Shown in pieces: positions 54,245 to 63,423 of a stretch of DNA of 64,000 nucleotides. The stretch is from Thiotrichaceae bacterium UBA7357 (GTDB lineage: Bacteria > Pseudomonadota > Gammaproteobacteria > Eutrophobiales > Eutrophobiaceae). Numbering within the stretch: position 1 is the stretch's first letter; each line of letters begins with the position of its first letter. The position numbers and the translations under genes were made by a program. The notes under the pieces were generated by a model. That model saw only the letters and a program-made list of their open reading frames with translations. It ran no database searches and was not told the DNA's origin. Location: contig DKOR01000018.1 of assembly GCA_002470825.1 (NCBI GenBank), positions 132,529-196,528 of the forward strand, in the 5' to 3' direction.

Positions 54245-54495
54245 AAATATGGCTGACGGTTTTTTTTGAAGTAAATCATCTATAAAACTAACTTTACAAT
54301 ATTAGCTGTCCAAGAGACAGAGTTAATATCAAATCCTCAAGATGCGTGGTATGTGAAACAGCGAATAATAAGGTTTTCAATAACCATATTGGCCATACAA
54401 TATTTCATTTTCAACTGATAATATTGTAACTGACATTTTCAGTCGAGGTCGCGGCAGACATGATATGTAAGTAAAATACGAATAATCATATATGA

Positions 54496-55350
54496 CTACA
54501 ATATGAGATGTGATCGCCATGCTATCCAGAGCTTTCTTAGAGGTGTGAGACTTGTATAGGTACTCAATAATTTACAGCCACCATTAATAATTTCATCGCA
54601 AGTTTTGAATGCCAGACGATTTAAAATTAAACCTTGTTTAAGAGCAGAAAAATCATTTTCTTTGAGATCATGATAGTCTTTTTCTAATAATATTTTTAAC
54701 TCCTTCATCAATGGAGAAAAAATATCTGCCTGATTAATTGAGTTATTTTTAAGTTGAAACTTGTTATTAAGTAAATCACCGTGCTGAATGACATTCTCTG
54801 GAATAATACAACGTGATTCCGTGATGTAAGTGTTTGGTTCCTGTAAAGAACTAATGAAATGATAGACAGTGCCTATGTTTCGATAGCTTTGTAACGATGA
54901 GGCATCTGTTGCCCCTAGTTGAATTCCACATAAATGCCAGACTTCACCAGCGGTTAAATCATACAATACTAAAATTGATTTCAGGTTATTCGTTTTTTGA
55001 ATAAACAAAAAATTATCGAAATTATTGATAATTGAATTTAAGGATGCTCTGAGATTTTCATTAAGGGTGGTGAATTCTTTTAAATATTTTGTGATGGGAT
55101 GACGGGGTTCTTGTTGGAAAAGTCGCTCTATCTCTTCTTGCCACCAATGGAGTTTAATTCTTGCAACACCTGGGTCTGAGCATTCCTTGATAATATCTGC
55201 AAGTTCATAAAGAAATGCATGAAGACTAATGATGATGGCTTTATTTTTTTCTTTTTCAAATAATGTTGCATAGTAAAGGTTTGAGCCATCAGGAATAGCC
55301 TTATTAACACAGTAATCATACGTATTAGAAATTTTAGTCACAAAAGGCAC
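54496..55350 (-). CDS. Squalene/phytoene synthase-family protein, probably non-catalytic (NDUFAF6-like)
   Basis: A 284-residue all-helical protein of the trans-isoprenyl diphosphate synthase fold. The RIKLHWWQEEIERLF segment, LTAGEVWHLCGIQLG and YRNIGTVYHFISSL match the squalene/phytoene synthase family. The aspartate-rich metal-binding motifs of true synthases are not evident: the first region reads ELADIIKECSD. This resembles the NDUFAF6-like subgroup of unclear function. The start is GTG at 55350, inside the 3' end of gph (17-nt overlap). Context with ubiG and gph hints at a quinone or membrane-complex role, which is inference. Confidence 0.7.
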   Translation of the reverse strand: MPFVTKISNTYDYCVNKAIPDGSNLYYATLFEKEKNKAIIISLHAFLYELADIIKECSDPGVARIKLHWWQEEIERLFQQEPRHPITKYLKEFTTLNENLRASLNSIINNFDNFLFIQKTNNLKSILVLYDLTAGEVWHLCGIQLGATDASSLQSYRNIGTVYHFISSLQEPNTYITESRCIIPENVIQHGDLLNNKFQLKNNSINQADIFSPLMKELKILLEKDYHDLKENDFSALKQGLILNRLAFKTCDEIINGGCKLLSTYTSLTPLRKLWIAWRSHLIL

Positions 55351-55996
55351 TTAGTTTGTCATATATTTCAACTGGACTAGATACCATGCCATCTGCTTTC
55401 CAGTCAGCGGGATTATCATCGACATTAATATAGCCATAGAGGGCTATAAGTGTTTTAGTTCCAGCACGATGACCTGCTTCAATATCTCGCTGAGCATCTC
55501 CAATGTAAATTGTTGTCATAGGATTAGACTGCATCAGTTTGCATGCATGGAGTATTGGGGCAGGGTGGGGTTTTCTTTGTTTCAATGTGTCTCCGCTAAT
55601 TACGCATGAAGCACGTTTATTCAGTGACATCGCCTCTAGTAAAGGTTCTGTTAACCAGGTAGGTTTGTTTGTTACGATACCCCAAGGTATATTTTCGTTT
55701 TCAAGGGTTAGCAATAAATTTTCCACGCCATCAAACATACGTGTTTTTATTGCAATATTGGCGCGGTAATAATTAAGAAATTCATCACGGATTGATTCAA
55801 AGCCAGTGTTTCCCTTTTCTAAATCGAATGCGAGTCTAATCATGGCATTCGCGCCAAGTGATACAGTTGGCCGCACAATATGATTAGGGAGACTCGTTAA
55901 TCCATGTTTTAAACGAATTGAATTAAGTGCATTAGCTAAATCATCGGCTGTATCAGCTAATGTACCATCCAAATCAAATAATATGTGGTCGATCAT
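55334..55996 (-). CDS. gph: Phosphoglycolate phosphatase, HAD family
   Basis: A 220-residue HAD hydrolase. Motif I LFDLDGTLADTADDL holds the nucleophile Asp, motif II is GIVTNKP, motif III Lys is in KQRKPHPAPIL, and motif IV YIGDAQRDIEAGHRAG completes the active site. It removes 2-phosphoglycolate formed in DNA repair or by Rubisco oxygenation. The ubiG-gph order is typical of gammaproteobacteria. It starts right after the ubiG stop. Confidence 0.92.
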   Translation of the reverse strand: MIDHILFDLDGTLADTADDLANALNSIRLKHGLTSLPNHIVRPTVSLGANAMIRLAFDLEKGNTGFESIRDEFLNYYRANIAIKTRMFDGVENLLLTLENENIPWGIVTNKPTWLTEPLLEAMSLNKRASCVISGDTLKQRKPHPAPILHACKLMQSNPMTTIYIGDAQRDIEAGHRAGTKTLIALYGYINVDDNPADWKADGMVSSPVEIYDKLSAFCD

Positions 55997-56701
55997 TTAC
56001 TTAGCTATTGTATCGAGTAGATAATTGATTTCAGGTTTTCTATCTAACGAACATGTTCCTAATAATGGGTTATATCGCATGCCAGACAAATCGTTCATTT
56101 CAAGGTTGTACTCTTTGCACCAAGCAACTAATTCTGAAGGGCGAATAAATTTTTCGTATCTATGTGTACCCTTTGGTATAAGTTTTAATAAATATTCGCC
56201 TGCTAATATGGCGAGTAGATAGGATTTTATAGTGCGATTTATAGTTGAAAATATGACATGACCGCCCGGCTTGATTATTTTACTAGCGGCTTGAATTATA
56301 GATGCAGGATCTGGCACATGTTCTAACAACTCCATACAGGTTATTATATCGAAGCTATGAGTATGGTTTTCAGCAAAGTCCTCCGCGGTACTGAAGACAT
56401 AATCGATCTCAAGCTGTTTACCAATAGCATGTTGAGATGCAACCTGTATATTCTCTTTACTTGCATCGAGACCAGTTACTAAAGCTCCTTGTTTTGCCAT
56501 AGCCTCTGTAAAAATACCACCACCACAACCGATATCCAAGATGTGTGAATTTTTAATTGATACGTGCTCTGAAACGTAACACAATCGCACATGATTTATA
56601 TCATGCAAAGTTTTAAATTCGCCATTTGGATCCCACCACTGGTCCGCTCTAGAAGAGAATTTTTCCAGTTCTGTTATGTCAATGTTTTTGTTTTTTGTCA
56701 T
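55997..56701 (-). CDS. ubiG: Ubiquinone biosynthesis O-methyltransferase UbiG
   Basis: A 234-residue SAM-dependent methyltransferase for both O-methylations of ubiquinone. FSSRADQWWDPNGEFKTLHDIN is the UbiG-specific N-terminus. ILDIGCGGGIFTEAMA is motif I, followed by LLEHVPDP and FSTINRTIKSYLLAILAGEY. A TTG two codons upstream is possible, but the ATG at 56699-56701 is preferred. No strong ribosome-binding site is seen. It is divergent from mlaA and heads ubiG-gph-synthase-like. Confidence 0.95.
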   Translation of the reverse strand: MTKNKNIDITELEKFSSRADQWWDPNGEFKTLHDINHVRLCYVSEHVSIKNSHILDIGCGGGIFTEAMAKQGALVTGLDASKENIQVASQHAIGKQLEIDYVFSTAEDFAENHTHSFDIITCMELLEHVPDPASIIQAASKIIKPGGHVIFSTINRTIKSYLLAILAGEYLLKLIPKGTHRYEKFIRPSELVAWCKEYNLEMNDLSGMRYNPLLGTCSLDRKPEINYLLDTIAK

Positions 56702-56826
56702 TACCAATTGTAATATAGTTTTTTTATTTATTAGGTTAGTTTAACTTGTTAGCATAAGATATTGAATAAAATATTCTATATCATATGGTTAATTCAGATG
56801 TATATTATAGATATGCAACGCTATAA

Positions 56827-56855
56827 TTGACGACACATATTAAGAGGATCATAAT
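56827..56855 (+). promoter_or_regulatory. Probable sigma-70 promoter for mlaA
   Basis: A -35 TTGACG at 56827-56832 and a -10 CATAAT at 56850-56855 with the optimal 17-nt spacer. The transcript would begin near 56862, about 60 nt before the mlaA ATG. Confidence 0.6.
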
Positions 56856-56923
56856 ACTTCGAATTATGGTGAAAACTAAATGCTTGAAGTTACATAGCTG
56901 AATAAACACGATAAGGAATAATT

Positions 56924-57637
56924 ATGAAAAAAAAATTCGTGGCTAAGTCTAGAATACTATTAGTAGGACTTTGTATGACGTTTTTGTCATCATGTGCAAC
57001 TACTGGATCATTGGACGAACGTGATCCATGGGAAGGTTATAATAGAGGCGTATATTCGTTTAATGAAACAATTGATACAACACTGTTTGAGCCGATTGAA
57101 AAATTGTATAAGATTGTCACACCTGCTTTCTTAGACAATGGCATAACTAATTTTTTTAACAATGTAGCCCAAATTCCCGTTATCGCAAATGATTTACTTC
57201 AACTCAAATTTGATCAGGCAGTCAACGATACAGTCCGGTTATTTCTTAATTCGACAATTGGTCTATTAGGCTTTTTTGATATTTCATCAGAAGCGGGTTT
57301 ACTCTCAAGTGAAGCTGACTTTGGGCAAACATTAGCCTACTGGGATGTAGCTTCTGGACCTTACCTAGTGTTACCATTCTTTGGACCAGGGACGGCGAGA
57401 CATGCGGTAGGTTATATTTTTGATAGCGCGTTGAATCCAATGACCTATATCGCTAATGATCTACCTAAAGCAGGTCTCTTATCACTTGCTTTTATTGATA
57501 TTAAATCAGATTTATCTTCGGCAGTTGAATTACTTGAGGAAGCAGCAGTTGATAAATATGAGTTTACTAAGAACGTCTATTTTGCAAAGAGAGAAAGCAA
57601 GATAAGTAATAGTAAATTTGAAGATTATTCAGAATAA
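56924..57637 (+). CDS. mlaA: Outer-membrane lipid asymmetry lipoprotein MlaA (VacJ)
   Basis: A 237-residue lipoprotein. The signal peptide ends in the lipobox LSSC (Cys about residue 25). DPWEGYNRGVYSFNETID and FFNNVAQIPVIANDLLQLKF follow, then GLLGFFDISSEAGL, FGQTLAYWDVASGPYLVLPF and FGPGTARHAVG, all conserved. It removes phospholipids from the outer leaflet and passes them to MlaC. Other mla genes are not in this window. A hairpin terminator follows. Confidence 0.95.
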   Translation: MKKKFVAKSRILLVGLCMTFLSSCATTGSLDERDPWEGYNRGVYSFNETIDTTLFEPIEKLYKIVTPAFLDNGITNFFNNVAQIPVIANDLLQLKFDQAVNDTVRLFLNSTIGLLGFFDISSEAGLLSSEADFGQTLAYWDVASGPYLVLPFFGPGTARHAVGYIFDSALNPMTYIANDLPKAGLLSLAFIDIKSDLSSAVELLEEAAVDKYEFTKNVYFAKRESKISNSKFEDYSE

Positions 57638-57678
57638 TAACTTTTACTATTCAGCCGTATGTCCTTTTTTAGGGTAAA

Positions 57679-57726
57679 GCATGAATCATCTATTTTTAGA
57701 GCGTCAGTAAGCTTGATTATTCATGC
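57679..57726. terminator. Long hairpin between convergent genes, probable terminator
   Basis: GCATGAAT at 57679-57686 pairs with ATTCATGC at 57719-57726, extended by a further ATC/GAT after one mismatch, with a loop of about 24 nt. The plus-strand 3' side is T-rich (ATTTTGTTTGTTT). It lies 40 nt after mlaA and just before the convergent membrane-protein gene, so it may serve both. Confidence 0.5.
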
Positions 57727-57741
57727 ATTTTGTTTGTTTGG

Positions 57742-58281
57742 TCAAGCTACGGTCTTCTTGAGACACTGCGTAACAGCAATACAAAATGGTCTTGAGACCA
57801 ACTTCTGTTCAGTTATTTTGTGATAAAAATTAGCAAATAGCGGCTCGTCAACTACATCCTTATCTACCATATCAACAGGTAAGCTTATTTGCGTATTAAA
57901 TGCCGCATCTGTTTCCGTTAGCATCGAGCTAGGGGGCTTTGGGTAAAAAAGAATAATTAAAATAATCAACAATAGCACTATGACTGTGCTGATTATGATG
58001 AATACTAAGGGAGATTTTTTGTTTATTCTTGCAGATAATGGTTGTCTAGAGGATGATGACGTTTTGGAGAGCTGAGAATCACCTTCAATCGTGTCTTTTG
58101 TTTTTTTTACTGCGGTTTTTTCAAGTGGTAATAGCGGTAAAGGGAAATCTATATCCTTAACACTTACTTTGCCGGACACTATCTCCGATATAAGTACCCC
58201 ACGTGATTTTCGATAATTATCTTTGTCGATTTCACCGTTGGCATATTTCTTTGCCAACTCACTCAATGTTTTATTGCTCAT
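57742..58281 (-). CDS. Small single-pass membrane protein with N-terminal SHOCT-like motif
   Basis: A 179-residue protein I do not recognise as a whole. The N-terminal ~30 residues (LAKKYANGEIDKDNYRKSRG) resemble a SHOCT-type motif. A Ser/Lys-rich linker leads to one membrane segment (about residues 93-112, FIIISTVIVLLLIILIILFY), then a short outer domain with two Cys (FCIAV, QCLKK). It lies 26 nt after the kinase-SUMF1 gene on the same strand, so it is probably an accessory of that signalling system. The kinase carries a similar motif, YENKDIDDKQYSQLKKQL. Confidence 0.6.
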   Translation of the reverse strand: MSNKTLSELAKKYANGEIDKDNYRKSRGVLISEIVSGKVSVKDIDFPLPLLPLEKTAVKKTKDTIEGDSQLSKTSSSSRQPLSARINKKSPLVFIIISTVIVLLLIILIILFYPKPPSSMLTETDAAFNTQISLPVDMVDKDVVDEPLFANFYHKITEQKLVSRPFCIAVTQCLKKTVA

Positions 58282-58307
58282 AGCAGATCTAGTATTAAAT
58301 TAAATTA

Positions 58308-61300
58308 TTAACCAACATCTTCGCGGATAAGACGAAAACCGGTAGAGTCATCAGCATTACCATCGTGAGACCGCTCTAATGAAAGGTCACATTTAGAGTG
58401 TGCATCAATAAAAGCACCACCTCGAACAGTTGTATTATTACCATCAATTACCCACTCTTGCACGTTACCAATATAATTCTTTAAACCCCAACCGTTGGAT
58501 TTACCTGACTTTACACTGACAATACCTGTACCTTTAATTAATTTTTCTTGAACTGTCACACGACAATTAAAATCTTTTTTTGGTTGATTCCCACCAGCAT
58601 TTGCAGCATATTCCCATTCAGACTTTGTTGGGATGCGATAAATTTTTCCGGTGCGCTCGGACAACCACTTTGCGTAATCTTGAGCCTCTTGCAAAGTGAT
58701 ACCCGTGATTGGATCATTTTTTCTTTCTTTGTTCTTAATTGGTTTACAGGTGCCGCTGAGAATACAATATTTACTCCAGTCACTAACTGAAGCTTCATAT
58801 TTAGAAATAGCAAATGATTTCTCAATTGCTTCACCGTTTGGTACTACAACCATTAATGGGCCGCGAGCGGCAGAATGGACCATATCGAAACAAATCGCTT
58901 TTGCACGCTTACCGTAGCCAGCAAGTCGATTACTACATTCTGATTCACTTGAAATAGGCTTCCAAAGGCGGGCTTGAGTTCTTCCGGCGCCAGACGCTGT
59001 ATTGGCCATGCTTTCGGCAGTTAATTCTTTTTCAACAGTTCTGATTCTGGGTTTAGATATTGGTTTATACTTAGCAATTAAATCATCTAAATCAGATTCA
59101 TCCTTACCTATAATGGGGCTATCAGTCCAAAGTCGTTGTGCATTCGACAATGTGTTTTTCAAGGATCTTAGTTTTTGATAATCTTGACCCGCAGTTTCTT
59201 TATCAGTGAGATATAGATTATATACGCCATTAGCTTCTGCTATTTTCGCTTTTAACGTCTGCGAAAAATTAACGAATTCTGGGTTAGCACCAAATTCTTT
59301 TAAGGCAGCTTGCTGTAATTTTGTCGCTTGAGTCAATTTCCCGGCGAGGATCGAGGCATTAGCTTCGGCTACTCCAGTCCAAGGTTTAAGTTTTAGCTGG
59401 CTTTTTAGATCTGCTAAGACGGCATCGGCCGGAAATAATCCCGCAGCATTTTGAGCAAGTCCGGCAGACGCATTTTCATCGCTAAAGCGAAGTTTATTAA
59501 TGCGGTCAGCAAAGATTATAGCTGCCGCCTTACTAAATTCTGCATATCTTGCAGGATTAGCATTTTCAATCTGGCTAATCTTCAATTTGACATTGACTGG
59601 AAAAGAGACTGCTGTTTTAAATAACTCGGATAATTCAATAATATTAGCTTCGGCCTGATATTCATTTTTCAAAGCACCTAAGATGATATTAGTGGGATCT
59701 ATTTCGAGGCCTTTAATCACAAACGAATAAGCAGTAGAAAAATCTTTGGCCTCAGCTTTTCTCTGCGCCAAACGAGAAAGACTGACTCCAAGTAATTGCG
59801 GTCCCTCATTCAGGATAAAATTATCTGTTTCTGACAAATCTGCTTTCAGTTGTTCAAATAAATTTTCTGCTCCTACAATATCATCACCGTCAGTAAACGT
59901 CTTGAAATCACTTTTATTTGCTTCGACCCGCGCCCTTCGATCTGATTCTTCTCGAGCACTGGCAACAGCATTACGAGCATCAAGTATTTCTGGTAATTGA
60001 GGAGCAAATCGTTCACCTATATCGACATATCCATCAGCTGCATCGAAGCGTTCACTTTGTAAAGTTTCATACGCTTTTTCTGTATATATCTCTGCAATTT
60101 GACTACGAAACTGAGTCAAACTTGTATTGATGCTTTCATCTTCAGCTACTAAGCTACTTAAGCTTAGAAACTCTTTAAGTAGATTTGATTCCCATTGCGA
60201 ATTATCAATTTGAGTTTCTGCTAATGCAGATTCAATATTTTGGATGTTTGCATTGATAAATTCAGAAACTTTTTGTTTGCGTTCATCAGCATCTAATTTG
60301 GTCAACTTGACCTGTGTTAACAGTTGATTCAGTTGCAAACTGTTCAGGAGCACGCCAAAGTTTTCTGCGAGTGTCACGGCATCCTGACGTGTGCCAGATT
60401 TATTTATTGTAGTGAGTTCTGTTTCAATAATTGGTTTAAAAGACTCTGATAGTGAAGTAATGGTTTCACTATTAGGTTTCAGCGTTGCTAGTTCAACAAT
60501 CGTCGATTGTTTGACTGTAAAGCCGTCAAGCGATGATAGTTGATCTTGAATAGTACCCAACTCAATCTCAAGTTGCGCTACTTTTTGGGCACGTAGAATT
60601 TTTGATTTCAAATCAGATAGTCGAGGATCTCCCTCTGCAGTAGCTAGACCCGATTCAACTAGATTAAGTGCGTTATCAAACTCATTCATCTCAAATTTGT
60701 CTAACGCAAGCAAGCGATAGGCATTACTTGGTCTAGGGTCTGTAAGTAATGAATGTCCGGGTTCAATTTTACCGATTTGATCAAGAATATTTTTTGTATT
60801 ATCAATTAAGCTAGGGTCTTTTAATGCCGCGATATATTGTGCATTTAGACCGCTAATAATTTGTTTTTTTCTGGTTGAAACAAGTGCTGTTTCTTTCTGT
60901 AAAAAGATTGAACCAGGATAAAATTGTTCAATTTCAGAAATAACCTTTGTTGCAGCAGGAAAGTCATATGTATCAGAACTAATATCAATTAAACTACTAA
61001 CTTTATTACTGAAATAATCTTGTATTCTTTTTTTCGCTTCACCATCATCAGTTATTGTTGACTGATCCGCTTTATCTAATAGTAAGATCTCGTCTAGTTT
61101 GGCAATTATAATTTTTTCATCACCCTCTTCAATTTCAGCAATCATACTTTCGAGCTCTTTCTGATGCAGATAATCAAAAGCTGGGGCAATTAACATCAGG
61201 CTGATAATTAGTAAAACTCCTGCGGCAATAACAAATGGGTTTTTATACCAGGTGGCTTTACCTTCAAATTCATCAAGAAAATGAGCTACGCTAGGACTTC

Positions 61301-62621
61301 GATCCTTACGATGAAACGCAATAGAACGTCTTAGTGCACGATTTTGTTTTTTATTTAGATTCTTTATGTATGGCGCTTCTAAGTTATTTTCAGCTGCCTT
61401 ATTGGCTGGTAATTTATTGAAAGGATGCTTTGTTGTTAATAATTCATATGTTGTGCAACCCAACGCATAGGTGTCATCCCGTGTATCTGGTTCTTCGCCT
61501 TCTAACATCTCTAAACTAGCGTATGCCGGTGTTAAGGCACCAAGCTTGCCAGGATCAAATAGTGTTTGTTCAGCCTCTCCTGTAACTGGATTTTTAACGG
61601 CACGTGCAATACCAAAATCGAGTGTTTTAACCGTGCCATCATTACACATGAAGCAATTTCCAGGTTTAAAATCCGAATGAACTAGTCGTCGTTCATGTGC
61701 ATAGATTAAGCCAGAAGCGAGCTGTTTAACTATTTCGTATGTTTCGTCAAATGGGAGACCTCCTCTTGGGCGAATCGTCTTCTTGATGTAATCCTTTAGT
61801 TCCATGCCCTCCATCAGTTCCATCGTGATATAAACTGGTGTGTTTGGACCGCCTACACGATCAAAATCGTAAATCGTCGCGATATTCGGATGCGCCAGCT
61901 TTTGTTGTCTGCTTGATTCACGCTGTAAAGAGATGAATGCTTCAGGGTGATCTTTAAAATCGTCATTTAATAATTTAATTGCAACATAGGGTTTTTTATC
62001 TTTCGCTTCAGCTTTGAGTAAATCAAGTGCCTTATATACTTTACCCATACCACCAATACCAAGAACTTTCTCAAGTTTAAAACGCTGTTTAATGATGGAA
62101 CCTTCACCATAGGTATTTGATAAATCGCCAGCAGGAGTGACAGGATCAATACCCTCTGTTTCGATAGGACCAGTTGCTGAAGTAATTGATGAATCTACGT
62201 TGATATCATCAGGTATGTTGTTATTGGAAGATATACTTTGAAGTTCAGGATTACTTGCTTTTTTATCGCGATGTTTAACTACAGTTTCATCAGTTTCTGC
62301 TTGATCAATCTTTGGTGGTAATGTTACATTTTTATCATTTGATTCATCGGTGACGATTTCTGATGTAGCCCCATCGATTGCTGCTGAGCCCATTACAGTT
62401 TCAGACGTCTGGGATATTCCGAACTTATTAAGTTGTTTTTTTAACTGGGAGTATTGCTTATCATCAATATCTTTATTTTCATAACTCTCATCTAATTGCA
62501 CGAGCATTTTATAAGCAAAATGTGGTGTTTTACTAAGTAATATATCAATCTGTTTAGATAGACTTTCAAACTTTAATTTCCCTTTTGCTATTGCTTCTAT
62601 TGCTGTTTTAAAATCAGCCAA
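58308..62621 (-). CDS. Transmembrane Ser/Thr kinase with helical extracytoplasmic region and C-terminal SUMF1/FGE-like domain
   Basis: A 1437-residue multidomain protein. Residues 1-70 carry a SHOCT-like helical motif, 71-175 a Ser/Asp-rich linker. The Hanks kinase spans about 181-453: glycine loop GIGGMGKVYKA, VAIK Lys about 216, HSDFKPGNCF catalytic loop about 315, DFG about 335, and a PAYASLEML activation segment. One membrane span lies at about 462-480. A long TPR-like or coiled-coil region (about 485-1180) follows, outside the cytoplasm. The C-terminal ~250 residues are SUMF1/FGE-sulfatase-like (ISKYEASVSDWSKYC, IPTKSEWEYAANAGG, NYIGNVQEWV, TVRGGAFID, STGFRLIRE). It probably phosphorylates cytoplasmic targets in response to an external cue and pairs with the PP2C encoded upstream. 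Confidence 0.85.
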   Translation of the reverse strand: MADFKTAIEAIAKGKLKFESLSKQIDILLSKTPHFAYKMLVQLDESYENKDIDDKQYSQLKKQLNKFGISQTSETVMGSAAIDGATSEIVTDESNDKNVTLPPKIDQAETDETVVKHRDKKASNPELQSISSNNNIPDDINVDSSITSATGPIETEGIDPVTPAGDLSNTYGEGSIIKQRFKLEKVLGIGGMGKVYKALDLLKAEAKDKKPYVAIKLLNDDFKDHPEAFISLQRESSRQQKLAHPNIATIYDFDRVGGPNTPVYITMELMEGMELKDYIKKTIRPRGGLPFDETYEIVKQLASGLIYAHERRLVHSDFKPGNCFMCNDGTVKTLDFGIARAVKNPVTGEAEQTLFDPGKLGALTPAYASLEMLEGEEPDTRDDTYALGCTTYELLTTKHPFNKLPANKAAENNLEAPYIKNLNKKQNRALRRSIAFHRKDRSPSVAHFLDEFEGKATWYKNPFVIAAGVLLIISLMLIAPAFDYLHQKELESMIAEIEEGDEKIIIAKLDEILLLDKADQSTITDDGEAKKRIQDYFSNKVSSLIDISSDTYDFPAATKVISEIEQFYPGSIFLQKETALVSTRKKQIISGLNAQYIAALKDPSLIDNTKNILDQIGKIEPGHSLLTDPRPSNAYRLLALDKFEMNEFDNALNLVESGLATAEGDPRLSDLKSKILRAQKVAQLEIELGTIQDQLSSLDGFTVKQSTIVELATLKPNSETITSLSESFKPIIETELTTINKSGTRQDAVTLAENFGVLLNSLQLNQLLTQVKLTKLDADERKQKVSEFINANIQNIESALAETQIDNSQWESNLLKEFLSLSSLVAEDESINTSLTQFRSQIAEIYTEKAYETLQSERFDAADGYVDIGERFAPQLPEILDARNAVASAREESDRRARVEANKSDFKTFTDGDDIVGAENLFEQLKADLSETDNFILNEGPQLLGVSLSRLAQRKAEAKDFSTAYSFVIKGLEIDPTNIILGALKNEYQAEANIIELSELFKTAVSFPVNVKLKISQIENANPARYAEFSKAAAIIFADRINKLRFSDENASAGLAQNAAGLFPADAVLADLKSQLKLKPWTGVAEANASILAGKLTQATKLQQAALKEFGANPEFVNFSQTLKAKIAEANGVYNLYLTDKETAGQDYQKLRSLKNTLSNAQRLWTDSPIIGKDESDLDDLIAKYKPISKPRIRTVEKELTAESMANTASGAGRTQARLWKPISSESECSNRLAGYGKRAKAICFDMVHSAARGPLMVVVPNGEAIEKSFAISKYEASVSDWSKYCILSGTCKPIKNKERKNDPITGITLQEAQDYAKWLSERTGKIYRIPTKSEWEYAANAGGNQPKKDFNCRVTVQEKLIKGTGIVSVKSGKSNGWGLKNYIGNVQEWVIDGNNTTVRGGAFIDAHSKCDLSLERSHDGNADDSTGFRLIREDVG

Positions 62622-62658
62622 TCTATCACTCCCTCACAACGTGAGTACTATTTAAAAT

Positions 62659-63408
62659 TTAGTCTATATCTATTACGATTGCAGTAGTATTGTCACCAGC
62701 ACCACGATTAAGTGTCATCTCGATCATTTCTTTGCAAATTTCCTTGACAGTTCCGTTACCTAATATTTCTTGGAATTCAAAATCTTCTGTATGTTTATTT
62801 AGTCCATCACTACAAAGTAAGTAACGATCACCTTTTTTCATTTCTTGAATACCCATATCTAGAAAAAAACTTGAAGTTGCACCTACCGCGCGAGTGATCA
62901 TATTACCGTGAGGATGGACTATAGCTTCTTCTCTGGTTATTAGACCCTGCTCTATATATTGTTCAACTTGTGAATGATCAATGGTCATTTGTTGTAATTG
63001 AGAATCTCGCAAACGGTATAAGCGACTATCTCCAGCCCAAAGATAAATGCAATATTTATCATAAGCCAGCATGATTACTACAGTGCTTCCCACTATTGTT
63101 TTCTTACCTTTTTCGTTTCCTTTTTCAATTAATTTTTCATTAACACAAATTAAGGCATCTTCTATGTCATCGATATATCTTTCGAGAGAGAGTCCTTTGT
63201 GGATTTTCTTCAATGAGTTCACAATTAGCTGACTAGCAACATCACCAGCAGTGTGACCACCCATACCGTCAGCAACAAGCCACATGCCGGACTCAGAACT
63301 TTCCAGCAATGAATCTTCATTATGCTTACGCATTTTCCCTACATCAGTAATTCCATAAGAGTGCCAAGAGAGAGGCTTCATAAAATTTTTGCTTGATGTA
63401 TCAGACAT
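62659..63408 (-). CDS. PP2C-family Ser/Thr protein phosphatase
   Basis: A 249-residue PPM phosphatase. TDVGKMRKHNEDSLLE, LVADGMGGHTAGDVAS, LWAGDSRLYRLRD, HPHGNMITRAVG, YLLCSDGLNKHTED and GAGDNTTAIVIDID carry the metal-binding Asp residues in the usual order. It reverses Ser/Thr phosphorylation, most likely that of the kinase 37 nt downstream and its targets. It lies between the cyclase-FHA gene and the kinase, 15 nt after the former. Confidence 0.93.
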   Translation of the reverse strand: MSDTSSKNFMKPLSWHSYGITDVGKMRKHNEDSLLESSESGMWLVADGMGGHTAGDVASQLIVNSLKKIHKGLSLERYIDDIEDALICVNEKLIEKGNEKGKKTIVGSTVVIMLAYDKYCIYLWAGDSRLYRLRDSQLQQMTIDHSQVEQYIEQGLITREEAIVHPHGNMITRAVGATSSFFLDMGIQEMKKGDRYLLCSDGLNKHTEDFEFQEILGNGTVKEICKEMIEMTLNRGAGDNTTAIVIDID

Positions 63409-63423
63409 TGAATGAGGATGTTT

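Larger units (their letters stand above)
53995..54495. other. 500-nt spacer upstream of the sdh operon; candidate small RNA on the plus strand
   Basis: This spacer lies between the SDHAF4 gene and the squalene/phytoene synthase-like gene, both on the minus strand. It should hold the sdh promoter. On the plus strand three hairpins in a row (54164-54178, 54189-54210, 54222-54241) end in a T-run, although no plus-strand gene precedes them. No ORF is convincing. Confidence 0.4.
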
